Shown here: positions 23,241 to 33,337 of the stretch, piece by piece
Layout: each line of letters opens with the position of its first letter
Numbering within the stretch: position 1 is the stretch's first letter
The notes under the pieces: generated by a model
The model's database searches: none
Told to the model about the DNA's origin: nothing
The model's input: the letters and a program-made list of their open reading frames with translations, nothing else
Made by a program: the position numbers and the translations under genes
Source: CAZHEV01 sp964531335 [NCBI: uncultured bacterium]
Lineage (GTDB): Bacteria > Eisenbacteria > RBG-16-71-46 > CAZHEV01
Assembly (NCBI GenBank): GCA_964531335.1
Contig: CAZHEV010000001.1
Location: forward strand, 13,893 to 77,892
Reading direction: 5' to 3'
DNA length: 64,000 bases

Positions 23241-26200
23241 TTGAAACATTCCGGTTTCGTTCATCTTCACAATCATACCGAGTACAGCCTTCTGGACGGC
23301 GCGTGCAAGATAGATGATCTCGTGGACGCGGCGAAGAAGCACAAGATGCCCGCGCTCGCCATAACGGACCATGGGAACATGTTCGGAGCGGTGGAGTTCT
23401 TTCAAAAGGCCTCGGACAAGGGCGTCAAGCCCATAATCGGCTGCGAGGTCTACGTGGCCCCCGGCTCGCGGCACGAGCGTACGAGGCCGCCGGGGATGAT
23501 CGAGGTCGCCAACCATCTCATACTGCTGGCCAGGGACCTCGAGGGATACCACAACCTCATGGAGCTTTCCTCCATAGGATATCTCGAGGGTTTCTATTAC
23601 CACCCGCGCGTGGACATGGAGTGTCTGGAGAGATACAGCGGGGGGCTGGTGGCCCTGACGGCGTGCCTGAAGGGCAAGGTGGCGGACTGCATCGTGCGGG
23701 GTGACGAGAAAGGCGCGATGGAGACAGCGGGAACACTGGGGGAGATCTTCGGGGACGGGAATCTCTATCTCGAGATACAGGATCACGGAATCGAGAAGGA
23801 ACGCCGGATGGTCGCCGGGATGATGGATCTGAGCCGGCGTACGGGTCTGGCCCTTGTGGCCACGAACGATTGCCATTATCTGCGCAGGGAAGACGCGGAA
23901 GCCCACGACGTGCTGCTGTGCATACAAACAGGCAAGACCGTTTTCGACGAAGAGAGAATGAGATTCGGCTCGGACCAGATGTTCTTCAAGTCGCCCGCCG
24001 AGATGGCCGAGCTCTTCCGCGAGGTTCCCGAGGCCTGCGAGAATACGTTGGAGGTCGCGGCGAAGTGCAATGTGGCGCTCGAGTTCGACACGATGCATCT
24101 GCCGGACTCTCCGATCCCCGAGGGCTATGACGGAGCGAATCCGTACCTGAGGGACATGGCGGCGAGAGGTCTCGCCGAAAGATACGGCCTGCCCTCTTCC
24201 GAGGCCTCGGAGAGGCTGAGGGAAGAGCTCGACGTCATCTGCAAGATGGGCTACGCCGGATATTTCCTCATAGTCAAAGACTTCATAGACAGGGCGAGGG
24301 AGATGGGTGTCCCGGTGGGCCCCGGCAGGGGGTCGGCTGCGGGAAGCCTCGTCGCCTACTGCCTGAGAATAACGGACGTGGATCCGATGCGGTTCGGACT
24401 CCTGTTCGAGCGTTTTCTGAACCCCGAGCGCGTCTCAATGCCCGACATGGACATAGACTTCTGCTTCGAGCGCAGGGGAGAGGTGATCGACTACGTCATC
24501 AGCAAGTACGGCAAGGAGAGCGTGTGCCAGATAATAACGTTCGGCCGGATGGCGGCCAGAGCCGTGCTGCGAGATGTGGGGCGGGCGCTCAACCTTCCTT
24601 ACGCCGAGGTCGACAGGATCGCCAAGCTCATACCGGCGACGCCCGGAACCACGCTGGCGGACGCGATGCAACAAGTTCCGGAGCTCAGGAACCTCGCCTC
24701 CGCGAGCGAGACGTACGAGAAGCTGATTAGGTGCGCGGAGGCGCTCGAGGGGCTCGCCCGCCACGCGTCCACGCACGCGGCCGGGGTGCTCATCGCGCCC
24801 GGCAGGATAGGCAACTACGCGCCCATCTACAGGTCGGCCAAGGGAGAGACCACCACCCAGTACGACATGAAGTCCGTCGAGAAGATAGGGCTCTTGAAGA
24901 TGGACTTCCTCGGTCTTCGTACTCTGACGGTCATCCACGAGACGGTGAGGCTGACAGCCGAGAGGCGGGGCACGGAGCTGGTCTTGGAGGACGTGCCTCT
25001 CGACGACGAGGCCGCCTACCGGCTCCTGTGCGATGGCGCCACGGTCGGGGTCTTCCAGCTCGAGAGCAGCGGGATGCGCGATCTGCTCAGGCGGCTCAAA
25101 CCGGACAAGTTCGAGGACATCATCGCGGTGAACGCCCTTTTCAGGCCGGGCCCCCTGGGCAGCGACATGGTCGCGGACTTCATCAAGTGCAAGTCCGGAA
25201 AGAAGAAGATCCGCTACGCGCATCCCATGCTGGAGCCCATCCTCAAGGACACCTACGGCGTAATCCTGTACCAGGAACAGGTGATGGAGATAGCCAGCAA
25301 GATGGCCAACTTCAGTCTCGGCGAGGCGGATATCCTGCGGCGCGCCATGGGGAAGAAGCGACAGGAGGAGATGGAAGCCCAGAAGAGGGCCTTCCTGGGG
25401 GGGGCGAAGGAGAACGGTATCGAAGAGCGTCTGGCGGGCAAGATCTTCGAGCTCATGGCCCACTTCGCCGGCTACGGTTTCAACAAGTCCCACAGCACAG
25501 CCTACGCCCTGATCTCCTACACCACGGCCTACCTGAAGGCTAACTTCCCGGAGGAGTTCATGGCTGCCTCCATGAGCAGCGAGTACGGGGATCCGTCCAG
25601 GGTGGCGCTTCTTGTGGAGGAATGCAGGAGGATGGGGATAAAGGTCCTTCCTCCCGATATCAACCTCGCCCTGAGCGGGTTCACCGTCCGTCCGGAGGGG
25701 ATTCGTTATGGAATGGCCGCCGTCAAGAACGTCGGCCGGGCGTGCGTGGATTCGATAGTCAGCGAGAGAGAGAGCGGGGGCCCGTTTACCGACATATTCG
25801 ACCTGATGGAGCGGGTGGACTCGAAGCTGGTGTCGCGGCGGGCCATGGAAAGCCTCATAGCGGCCGGCGTGTGCGACTCCCTCGGGGGAAGCAGGGCGTG
25901 GATGATAAAGGCTCTGCCTGTGGCGATGGAGTCGGGCCAGCGCCTGCAAAGAGACAGGAGCCTGGGGCAGGAGAGCCTGTTCTCAGTGGAATCAGCGGGC
26001 AAGGCCATGAGGCCCGAGGTGGCCTACGAAGAGGATTGGCCGAGGTCCAAACGGATCGCAAAGGAAAAGGAAGCGCTGGGGCTCTATCTCTCCGACCACC
26101 CCCTGTCCCCGTACAGGGAGATAATAGAGAAGGCCTCCGTGCAGACGACCGCGGACATCCGGGACATGTCGGATTCGGTGGGGGCCAGGACCATAGGCAT

Positions 26201-26711
26201 AATCTCCACGGTGCGGGTCACCACGGACAAGAACGGCAGGAACATGGCCTTCATAGGCGTGGAGGATTTTCTGGGAACTCTCGAATGCATAGTCTTCTCG
26301 AGCGTCTACGAGCAGGCGAAGGAGCTGATCGAGCCCGACAAGGTGGTGTGGATCGAAGGCGACACCAGCGCGAAGGAGGACGAGGAGACGAAAGTCCTGG
26401 TGAGGGAGATCAGGGCCGTGGAGGACGATGGAAGCGCGCCCAGGGAGCTCCGGTTGCGCTTGGACGGGGCCCTGCAGGGCAGGGCGGAGCTGGAGAAGCT
26501 GAGGAGGGTGCTCCAGAGACATCCGGGCCCTTCTCGTGTATACTTCCTTGTGGAGGGTCCCGACGGTTCCTCCTCGACGGTAAGAGGAGGCAATGTCAAC
26601 GTGTCCATAACCAGCAAGCTACTGGAGTCTCTCTCCACGATGCTCGGGGAAGAGAAGATCGAGGTGCACGAGGTCGCAATGGAGAAGGGCGCAGGCGCGG
26701 GGGTGGCGTGA
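23241..26711 (+). CDS. dnaE: DNA polymerase III alpha subunit
   Basis: A 1156-residue replicative polymerase of normal DnaE1 length. The N-terminal PHP domain (HLHNHTEYSLLDG, ITDHGNMFG) keeps metal-ligand-like residues and may have proofreading or structural roles. The C-family polymerase core has PDMDIDF (Asp402, Asp404) and KMDFLGL (about Asp554), the three catalytic aspartates. GPGRGSAAGSL and the tandem HhH/beta-binding segment follow, then an OB domain (IGIISTVRVTTDKNG). The start is TTG, matching the family's usual N-terminus; a TTG 24 bases earlier would overlap the M23 gene. The stop overlaps the accA start by 3 bases. The dnaE-accA neighbourhood is also seen in E. coli. Confidence 0.96.
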   Translation: MKHSGFVHLHNHTEYSLLDGACKIDDLVDAAKKHKMPALAITDHGNMFGAVEFFQKASDKGVKPIIGCEVYVAPGSRHERTRPPGMIEVANHLILLARDLEGYHNLMELSSIGYLEGFYYHPRVDMECLERYSGGLVALTACLKGKVADCIVRGDEKGAMETAGTLGEIFGDGNLYLEIQDHGIEKERRMVAGMMDLSRRTGLALVATNDCHYLRREDAEAHDVLLCIQTGKTVFDEERMRFGSDQMFFKSPAEMAELFREVPEACENTLEVAAKCNVALEFDTMHLPDSPIPEGYDGANPYLRDMAARGLAERYGLPSSEASERLREELDVICKMGYAGYFLIVKDFIDRAREMGVPVGPGRGSAAGSLVAYCLRITDVDPMRFGLLFERFLNPERVSMPDMDIDFCFERRGEVIDYVISKYGKESVCQIITFGRMAARAVLRDVGRALNLPYAEVDRIAKLIPATPGTTLADAMQQVPELRNLASASETYEKLIRCAEALEGLARHASTHAAGVLIAPGRIGNYAPIYRSAKGETTTQYDMKSVEKIGLLKMDFLGLRTLTVIHETVRLTAERRGTELVLEDVPLDDEAAYRLLCDGATVGVFQLESSGMRDLLRRLKPDKFEDIIAVNALFRPGPLGSDMVADFIKCKSGKKKIRYAHPMLEPILKDTYGVILYQEQVMEIASKMANFSLGEADILRRAMGKKRQEEMEAQKRAFLGGAKENGIEERLAGKIFELMAHFAGYGFNKSHSTAYALISYTTAYLKANFPEEFMAASMSSEYGDPSRVALLVEECRRMGIKVLPPDINLALSGFTVRPEGIRYGMAAVKNVGRACVDSIVSERESGGPFTDIFDLMERVDSKLVSRRAMESLIAAGVCDSLGGSRAWMIKALPVAMESGQRLQRDRSLGQESLFSVESAGKAMRPEVAYEEDWPRSKRIAKEKEALGLYLSDHPLSPYREIIEKASVQTTADIRDMSDSVGARTIGIISTVRVTTDKNGRNMAFIGVEDFLGTLECIVFSSVYEQAKELIEPDKVVWIEGDTSAKEDEETKVLVREIRAVEDDGSAPRELRLRLDGALQGRAELEKLRRVLQRHPGPSRVYFLVEGPDGSSSTVRGGNVNVSITSKLLESLSTMLGEEKIEVHEVAMEKGAGAGVA

Positions 26712-27667
26712 ACGGAACGTGGCTGGATTTCGAAAAGAAGATCGTTGAGCTGGAGCGGAGGATAGAGGACCTGCGCAACTTCTCGACCGCCGAGGACATC
26801 GAGCTCTCGGACGATCTCAAGCGGCTCGAGAAAGCGCTGGACCGGGAGCGACGAGACACTTATTCCAAGCTGACCAGATGGCAGAGGGTGCAGCTCGCCC
26901 GGCATCCGCGGCGCCCGTACACCCTGGACTACGTCGAGTTGCTGGCGCCGGACTTCGTGGAGCTGCACGGCGACAGGCTGTATCGAGACGATCTGGCCAT
27001 CGTGGGCGGATTCGCAGGCATCGACGGCGTGCCCATGCTGATAGTCGGGCACCAGAAGGGGAGAAACCTCAAGGAGAACAAGGCCAGGAACTTCGGGATG
27101 CCGCATCCTGAGGGATACCGTAAGGCAATCCGCCTCATGAAGCTCGGCGCCAAGATGGCGATGCCGATCGTCTGCTTCATAGACACGCCTGGAGCTTTTC
27201 CAGGAGTCGAGGCCGAGGAGCGCGGGCAGGCCGAGGCAATTGCGAAGAATCTGAGAGACATGGCCCAGCTTCCGGTCCCGGTCGTCGTCGTGGTCATAGG
27301 GGAAGGGGGCAGCGGGGGCGCCCTCGCCATGTCCATGGGGGACGTCATCTTGATGATGGAAAACGCGATCTACTCGGTCATTTCACCCGAGGGTTGCGCG
27401 GCTATCCTGTGGAGGGACGCCGCCATGAAACAGCGGGCGGCGGAGGCGCTGAAGCTGACGGCCGAAGATCTGCTCCAACTGGGCGTGGCGGACGAGGTGA
27501 TTCAGGAGCCTCTTGGAGGCGCCCATCGTGACGTGGCGGCCGCTGCGTCGTCGGTGAAAGAGATAATATTGAAGCACATCGAGGCTCTCGGGAAGCTGGA
27601 GACCGAAGAGCTCCTCGACAGGCGCCACGCGAAGTACAAGCGTATCGGAAAGTATCTGGAGGGTTAA
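26708..27667 (+). CDS. accA: Acetyl-CoA carboxylase carboxyltransferase subunit alpha
   Basis: A 319-residue cytoplasmic subunit that, with AccD, transfers the carboxyl group from biotin to acetyl-CoA for fatty-acid synthesis. Family blocks are all present: LDFEKKIVELE at the N-terminus, LHGDRLYRDDLAIVGGFA, GHQKGRNLKENKARNFGM, DTPGAFPGVEAEERGQ and GEGGSGGALAM. The GTG start lies within the dnaE stop, so the two are translationally coupled. A longer frame that reads upstream inside dnaE is not the gene. accD and the biotin carrier are not in this window. Confidence 0.96.
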   Translation: MNGTWLDFEKKIVELERRIEDLRNFSTAEDIELSDDLKRLEKALDRERRDTYSKLTRWQRVQLARHPRRPYTLDYVELLAPDFVELHGDRLYRDDLAIVGGFAGIDGVPMLIVGHQKGRNLKENKARNFGMPHPEGYRKAIRLMKLGAKMAMPIVCFIDTPGAFPGVEAEERGQAEAIAKNLRDMAQLPVPVVVVVIGEGGSGGALAMSMGDVILMMENAIYSVISPEGCAAILWRDAAMKQRAAEALKLTAEDLLQLGVADEVIQEPLGGAHRDVAAAASSVKEIILKHIEALGKLETEELLDRRHAKYKRIGKYLEG

Positions 27668-27699
27668 GCGGTGCGGATCCCGGGAGCGTGGAGGAGCTG

Positions 27700-27864
27700 A
27701 TGCTCAAGGAAGAGTTGCTCAAGATTCTGGCGTGCCCTAAGTGCAAGGGCGAGCTTGAGTACGACAAACAGGGCGGGTGGCTGGCCTGCGGTAATTGCCG
27801 GTTGCGGTATCCTGTAAGAGACGACATTCCAATAATGCTCGTGGACGAGGCGGAGCGATTCTAG
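27700..27864 (+). CDS. Trm112-like (UPF0434) small zinc protein
   Basis: A 54-residue protein with the family's two Cys-x2-Cys knuckles, ACPKCKGEL and ACGNCRLRYPV, then the conserved ending RDDIPIMLVDEAE. In bacteria such proteins (YcaR/UPF0434) are of uncertain role; relatives activate methyltransferases in eukaryotes and archaea. The ATG is preceded by GGAGGAG at close spacing. It lies 32 bases after accA on the same strand and is probably in its transcript. Confidence 0.88.
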   Translation: MLKEELLKILACPKCKGELEYDKQGGWLACGNCRLRYPVRDDIPIMLVDEAERF

Positions 27865-27922
27865 GCCGGGCGGCGCAACGGCTCCAAGATGGTTCTCCTG
27901 ATCGACATCGCTAGGTGACCTA

Positions 27923-30900
27923 TTGATCAAGACAGTACTGCCGAAAGGCCCCCCATTGAGCGGAGCCGCGCTCGCCTCCGGACTCGTGCTGGTCGCGCTC
28001 CTCGTTCCCCTGAACCCTCCGGCCGCATCGAGCGCGAGGAACGATCTGCGCGTTGTCTCCAACGGCAGGTACTATTTCGAGGCGGTGTTGGAGGTGCCGG
28101 CGCCTGTGCTGCTGCCGGATAGCCTCGGAGGCGAAGGAACGGTCCGCGTGGAGCTGCCCGGATGGGGCTCGTCGTCTCCCGAGGGGGCTCCTGTTCTGCC
28201 GGAGCTCAGCCTCGCGGTGGCGGCGCCGGAAGGAGAGGATGTCCGCATATCCGTGAGGGGCGAGACCCCCAGGGTCCTCGAAGGCATCCGGCTCGCCCCA
28301 TCGCCCCGCCGGGGCCGCGGCGGGGCCGATCCAAGAGAATCCCCGAGATCCATTTACGGGCGTGACGCGTTCTGGCCCGAGTCGATCTTTGAGACGGGCG
28401 AGGCCTGCTACCTTCGTGACCTACGGCTTGTTCCCCTTGAAGTGCGGCCTGCCAGGTACAATCCGGTCTCCGGAGAGCTTCAGGTATACGAGAAACTCAG
28501 GATCGTAATCGAGGCCGACCCGGGGGCGTCCGGAGCCGCCCGCCCGCCGGTCGGTTCGGACGCCGGTGGTTGGGAGGATGTATACAGGGCGGCGGCGCTC
28601 AACTATCCTTCGGACACCGCCGATCGCGCCATGCGCAGAAGGCCCGCGTCCCGCGACCGCCTGTCCGGCGACTACTTCGACGATTCCGAGGTGTGGCTCG
28701 CCGTGGACGTGGAGACAAGAGGGATGTACAGGATCGCCTACGAGGACCTGCTGGCAGCGGGAGTTTCCGAGGCGGAGCTGGCCGGCCTTCGAACGTCGAC
28801 TATCCGGCTGTACAACGGTGGGGGACTTTCCCTCCGTGAGGACGTGTCCGTGCTGGACAGACCCTCCTGGATGACCGAGTGCGCGCTGCTGATAGATGAC
28901 GGGGACGACGGGGGCTTCGACAGGGGCGACGGGATCGTCTTCTACGGCCTGGGTCCCGAGGAGTGGATGGACTACTACACGGGGGCGGAGGCTTGGGGGG
29001 AGCGGGTCCAGAACGTGCACTCCGCCGGGAACGTCTACTGGCTCACGTGGGAGGGCAGCTTCGAGAGCGGACCGCGCGCGCGCGTAGCGGCTATCGACGG
29101 GGCCCCGGCGGGCGCCGCGCTCGAGCCCGAGATGTACAGGGACAGGGTCCATGTCGAGCGGGACCGCGAGTACAACTCGGAGCAACAGCCGCGGGAGCGC
29201 GGCGTACGGTGGGAGCTATGGTGGTGGCAGAGCCTCAGCGCCTCCGATCCCGGAGGGAGGGTGTACAGGGTCGGGCTCAAGGACTCTGTGGTCACGGAGG
29301 CGCCGTGCAGACTGAAGGCGCGCTTTTGGGGCTCCACCTACTCTCTGCACGGCTACTATCCCGACCACATCCTCAGCTTGTCCTTCAACGGGAGCGACAG
29401 CTTTCTCGCGACAGGCTTCTTCAGGGAGAGAATCGACGTCGACACGACCGCCGTATGGGCGGTCGAGGGCGAGAACACGCTGGTCGCGAGGGTTCCGCCT
29501 GTCGAGGACCCGTACATAGATGATAGGGTCGATGTGAGCTACTTCGCCTGGTTCGAGCTGGAGTACTACCGGAGGTTCGTCGCGGAGGGCGGGGAGCTTT
29601 GTTTCGACTGGACCGAGGGTACAGCGGGGCCGGTCAGGTTCGAGGCGACGGGCTTCGGTGACGGGACGCCCCTGATCTTCGACGTCACGGACAGCTTCGA
29701 GCCCGCCTTGATCGTCAATCCGTCGGTCTCGTCCGACACGGTGACCTTCCAGGTGAATCTCGACGGGTCGCGAAGCAACTATTATCTCGTCTCCCAAGGC
29801 GCCTTGCGCGCTCCCGCCGGGATAAGGCGCCGCGAGCCCGAGAGCCTGCGGGCGAGTACCGCGCCCACGGACTACATAATAGTGACGGGGGGCGAGCTGG
29901 CCGAGGCCGCCGAGACCCTCGCCGAATGGCGCCGGAGTCACCTGCACGGAGTCACGGACGGTGGAGGACGGGCCTACGTGGAAGTCGTGGACGTCGAAGA
30001 GCTTTACGACGAGTTCTCGTGGGGGCTGGTGGACCCGCTCGCCATCAGGGATTTTCTGGAGCTCAGATTCCGTTCCGCGGCGCAGGGAGAACGCCCGCCC
30101 TCCTACGCTCTCATGTTCGGAGACGCCACCTGGGACTTCCTGGATCTCAAGGGCCTCGGTGTCTCCAACATAGTGCCTTCCTACGATCTGGCGTACGACA
30201 TTCGCTCGACGAGGCGGTTTTCAACCGATGACGTTTTCGTGTTGTTCGAGGGACCCGTCGACTACTTCGACCCTCGCTCCGGCGGGGACAGGTACATGGA
30301 CATGGCGATCGGGCGCTTGACGCCGGTCACCGCGGCCGAGGCCATGGACTTGGTAACAAGCAAGATCATAGGTTTCGAGTCCGGCGCCGAGCCCGGCCCC
30401 TGGAGATGCAACGTGATCCTCGCGGCCGACGACAACTGCATAGGAACCGCCCCCGAAGGTCTGGGCGAAAAGCACACCGACCAGGCGGACAGTCTCTACA
30501 AGAAACAGCTTCCCCGCGCTCTTGACGCCACAAAGATATACCTCATCGACTACGGCGGTCCCGGCTGCGTGAACGCAAGTAAGCCGGAGGCCAGAAGCGA
30601 CTTCATCGGGGCGCTGCGGGCGGGCGCCACGCTCACCAACTACGTAGGTCACGGCTCCGAGGGCAGCCTCGCCGAGGAGACCCTGTTCCTGGCGGACGAC
30701 GTGGCGGCGCTGGACAACGAAGGCAGGCTGGGGTTTTTCGTGACGGCGTCCTGTGCCGTCGGCAAATTCGATGAGCCGCTGGATGTGGGCATCGCGGAGG
30801 GAATGGTGAAGCACCCCCTCTACGGGTCACTGGCGGCTTACAGCGCCACGACCGTCGCGTACGTGCCGCCCAACAAGGAGCTGAACGCGGACCTTGTGGA

Positions 30901-32131
30901 GTCCCTGTTTCCACGGCGTGGCTCCGAAGGCGAGGTCAACGTCGGCCCGGTGAAGACCCTGGGCTTGTCGGTCACGGAGGCGGAGGCCGCGTTCGACAAC
31001 TGGTTCTACGTGGCCCCCTACAAGTACGTCCTGCTGGGCGACCCGGCGTCCGTTCTCGCGGTTCCCGGGACGGCGTATCCTTCCGAGGGGCCGTTCCTCC
31101 ATCTCGAGCTCGATCTCGACGGCACCGAGCTCGCGGGCGGCGAGCGGGACACGCTCACCGGCCGGGTAATGGAAGGGGTGGGCGCCGCGAGTTGGTTCAA
31201 CGGGACCGTGGATGTCCTGGTCCAGGGGGCGGTGATAGAGATCCCGCTTCGCGAGTTCGAGCCTTACATAAGGACCGGCCCCACTTTCTACCGGGCCCGC
31301 GCCGACGTCGTCGAGGGCGCCTTCGAGATTTCCTGGGTCAACCCCTACGAGCTGATCTCCGGCGGTGGAGGCAGGGTCAGGGCCTACGCGTGGAACGAGG
31401 GCCGGGACGCACTCGGCTCGGTGGCCGATCTTGCCGTGACGCCTCCCACCGCTGGAAAGCCGGACGATGAAGGTCCGGAGATCGAGCTCTCCTTCGACGG
31501 AGACCCGGGCATGGTAACTCCCGGTTCCTCGCTGACCATAAAGGTGAGCGATCCCAGCGGGATAAACCTGGCGCCCGTCCTCGCCGAAAACGCCCTGTTT
31601 CTGCGATTACACAACGACGATCTGGGCCGGGTGGTCGACGGACCCGTGGACTTGTCTTCGGAGTTCAAGTATCAGAGGGGAAGCTCTTCGTCGGGGACCG
31701 CCGTCTATACGCTGCCCTCGGGGCTGCCTGTGGACGAGCGCACCAACTCCTACAGGGTCGTGGTGCGCGCTTCCGACAACTTCAGCAACCCGAGCGCCGC
31801 GGAGCTGGCCTTCGAGATCCGGGAGACGGCGGAGCTGACCTTGAGCGACGTCATCAACTACCCGAACCCCTTCTCGGAGTCCACGATCATAGGGTTCAGG
31901 GTAAGAAAAGAGGCGGATATAGTCGTTAAGATATATACGGTGAGCGGCCGGCATGTGAGGACCCTGCGCGCACCTGGCGCGACCGGATGGTCCCAGGTCG
32001 TCTGGGATGGGACCGATTCCAGCGGCGACCCGGTGGCCAACGGCGTCTACCTTTACAAGGTCGCCGCGGCGGCGGTCGCGAGCCCGAGTGAGAAGGCCGA
32101 TTTCGTAGGCAGAGCAGTGGTGCTGAGATAG
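27923..32131 (+). CDS. porU: Gingipain-like C25 cysteine protease, PorU-type sortase candidate
   Basis: A 1402-residue exported protein. The signal peptide (ASGLVLVALLVPLNPPAASS) follows a TTG start with AGGTGA. A long beta-rich N-terminal region leads into a C25 catalytic domain with His910 in NYVGHGSEG and Cys944 in TASCAVGKFD, the diad positions of gingipains. The C-terminus is a FlgD-like domain (IIGFRVRKEADIVVKIY ... WDGTDSSGDPVANGVYLYKV) ending in GRAVVLR. In Bacteroidetes the type IX sortase PorU is a C25 protein of similar design, often adjacent to porV, as here. It may remove sorting domains and attach cargo, or be a secreted protease; the porV neighbour favours the former. Core type IX genes are not visible. 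Confidence 0.78.
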   Translation: MIKTVLPKGPPLSGAALASGLVLVALLVPLNPPAASSARNDLRVVSNGRYYFEAVLEVPAPVLLPDSLGGEGTVRVELPGWGSSSPEGAPVLPELSLAVAAPEGEDVRISVRGETPRVLEGIRLAPSPRRGRGGADPRESPRSIYGRDAFWPESIFETGEACYLRDLRLVPLEVRPARYNPVSGELQVYEKLRIVIEADPGASGAARPPVGSDAGGWEDVYRAAALNYPSDTADRAMRRRPASRDRLSGDYFDDSEVWLAVDVETRGMYRIAYEDLLAAGVSEAELAGLRTSTIRLYNGGGLSLREDVSVLDRPSWMTECALLIDDGDDGGFDRGDGIVFYGLGPEEWMDYYTGAEAWGERVQNVHSAGNVYWLTWEGSFESGPRARVAAIDGAPAGAALEPEMYRDRVHVERDREYNSEQQPRERGVRWELWWWQSLSASDPGGRVYRVGLKDSVVTEAPCRLKARFWGSTYSLHGYYPDHILSLSFNGSDSFLATGFFRERIDVDTTAVWAVEGENTLVARVPPVEDPYIDDRVDVSYFAWFELEYYRRFVAEGGELCFDWTEGTAGPVRFEATGFGDGTPLIFDVTDSFEPALIVNPSVSSDTVTFQVNLDGSRSNYYLVSQGALRAPAGIRRREPESLRASTAPTDYIIVTGGELAEAAETLAEWRRSHLHGVTDGGGRAYVEVVDVEELYDEFSWGLVDPLAIRDFLELRFRSAAQGERPPSYALMFGDATWDFLDLKGLGVSNIVPSYDLAYDIRSTRRFSTDDVFVLFEGPVDYFDPRSGGDRYMDMAIGRLTPVTAAEAMDLVTSKIIGFESGAEPGPWRCNVILAADDNCIGTAPEGLGEKHTDQADSLYKKQLPRALDATKIYLIDYGGPGCVNASKPEARSDFIGALRAGATLTNYVGHGSEGSLAEETLFLADDVAALDNEGRLGFFVTASCAVGKFDEPLDVGIAEGMVKHPLYGSLAAYSATTVAYVPPNKELNADLVESLFPRRGSEGEVNVGPVKTLGLSVTEAEAAFDNWFYVAPYKYVLLGDPASVLAVPGTAYPSEGPFLHLELDLDGTELAGGERDTLTGRVMEGVGAASWFNGTVDVLVQGAVIEIPLREFEPYIRTGPTFYRARADVVEGAFEISWVNPYELISGGGGRVRAYAWNEGRDALGSVADLAVTPPTAGKPDDEGPEIELSFDGDPGMVTPGSSLTIKVSDPSGINLAPVLAENALFLRLHNDDLGRVVDGPVDLSSEFKYQRGSSSSGTAVYTLPSGLPVDERTNSYRVVVRASDNFSNPSAAELAFEIRETAELTLSDVINYPNPFSESTIIGFRVRKEADIVVKIYTVSGRHVRTLRAPGATGWSQVVWDGTDSSGDPVANGVYLYKVAAAAVASPSEKADFVGRAVVLR

Positions 32132-32184
32132 GCGCGGGAGCGCCCGGCCGTCGCCGGCGCAAGGCCGCTTCCGGCCGTTGAAAG

Positions 32185-32214
32185 TTGACCGTTTGCGTTT
32201 TCTTATGCTAGACT
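32185..32214 (+). promoter_or_regulatory. Promoter for porV (extended -10 type)
   Basis: TTGACC, 18 bases, TAGACT, with TGC directly before the -10 box (extended -10). It gives porV its own transcript of about 55 leader bases, in addition to any read-through from porU. Confidence 0.55.
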
Positions 32215-32275
32215 CACTATAGGAGTCTTGTAGAGCCCCCCAACCACCTGCCAAGCTACCAGGGAGGATGACAGA

Positions 32276-33313
32276 ATGAGGAGAAGTATAGCCCTTTGGC
32301 CGGGGCTGGCGCTCGTTGCGATTTTTCTAATGTGCGGGCAGGCTTGCGCTCAGATAACCGCCGGCGCCATATCCTTGCAGATCGCGCCGGGCGCCCGCGC
32401 CGACGGCATGGGGACGGCGTACACGGCGCTGGCCAATGACGGCTATGCCAATTGGTGGAACCCCGCCGGCCTTGCCTTTCTCGGCGAGGATCTCGGCTCG
32501 ACGGGGCCCCCGCCCGGCTACAAGGGCGTGGGCATCACGTTCAGCCAGCTCGTCCCTGGTCTTTTCGACGACGTGTATTATAGTTATGCGACTTACTCGC
32601 AGAAGCTCGGCGATTGGGGCGGCTTCGGCGTGAGCGTTCCGTTCATCACCTACGGTGAGATCCCCATAGTCGTCGATGACGGCGAGACGGGCTTGCAGGT
32701 GGACACGCACACCCCGGCGGAGTTCGCGGCCGGCTTCGGCTACGGAACGCGGCTGCGCGAAAACCTGTCCTTCGGCGCCGGCGTGAAGGTCTACCGTATG
32801 GATCTGGCTCCGAAGGTTCTCGATCCGAGCATCGATCTTCCTGAGGGCGCGACCGGGACTACTTTCGCCGCGGACGTGGGGGGCCTTTACCGCTCCAAGG
32901 CGCTGCCTCTGGCCGTCGGCGTATCCATGTTGAACCTGGGGCCGGACATAACCTTCGTGAAGGCGAGGGAGTCGAGCCCGCTTCCGCGCGTGCTCAAGGT
33001 GGGGGCGGCTTATAGAATCTATGAGTGGAGCAACAGCTCCATCCTCGGTGCCTTTGACTTAACGAAGCCCTTTGTAGAGCTGCGCGATGAGATCATCTGG
33101 GGCGGCGGCGTGGAGTACGCCTTAGCCTGGGGAAAGAACGGGAACCTCGCCCTCAGGGCCGGGTACTACAGTGAAAGAGAGGGAGATATCGAGGACCCGA
33201 CGTTCGGTCTGGGCATAGGCTGGGGAGGCATCAGATACGACTTCGTGAGCTTCCCACAGTCGAGCGTACTTGACTACGTCTCTCGACACTCCATTCAGAT
33301 CTCGTGGCAGTAG
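32276..33313 (+). CDS. porV: PorV-family outer-membrane protein
   Basis: A 345-residue exported barrel. The signal peptide (LALVAIFLMCGQACA) is followed by the PorV signature IAPGARADGMG and LANDGYANWWNPAGL, then regular amphipathic strands. The C-terminal SRHSIQISWQ ends the barrel. In type IX secretion, PorV binds the C-terminal domain of cargo, shuttles it to the sortase PorU, and sits at the surface. The gene follows the C25/PorU-like gene, the same order as in Bacteroidetes. The ATG has a strong ribosome site (AGGGAGGA). The M6 protease gene follows 24 bases later and could be a cargo. Confidence 0.85.
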   Translation: MRRSIALWPGLALVAIFLMCGQACAQITAGAISLQIAPGARADGMGTAYTALANDGYANWWNPAGLAFLGEDLGSTGPPPGYKGVGITFSQLVPGLFDDVYYSYATYSQKLGDWGGFGVSVPFITYGEIPIVVDDGETGLQVDTHTPAEFAAGFGYGTRLRENLSFGAGVKVYRMDLAPKVLDPSIDLPEGATGTTFAADVGGLYRSKALPLAVGVSMLNLGPDITFVKARESSPLPRVLKVGAAYRIYEWSNSSILGAFDLTKPFVELRDEIIWGGGVEYALAWGKNGNLALRAGYYSEREGDIEDPTFGLGIGWGGIRYDFVSFPQSSVLDYVSRHSIQISWQ

Positions 33314-33337
33314 TGTCCCCCTGAGGAGTATGTCGAC

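Noticed and set aside
24435-25949. 504-residue open frame antisense to dnaE
   Set aside because: It lies wholly within dnaE, whose motifs are complete, and shows no plausible protein features or ribosome site.
25622-26707. N-terminal extension of accA inside dnaE
   Set aside because: It reads through dnaE in another frame with Arg/Gly-rich shadow composition. The GTG at 26708 gives the family's standard N-terminus.
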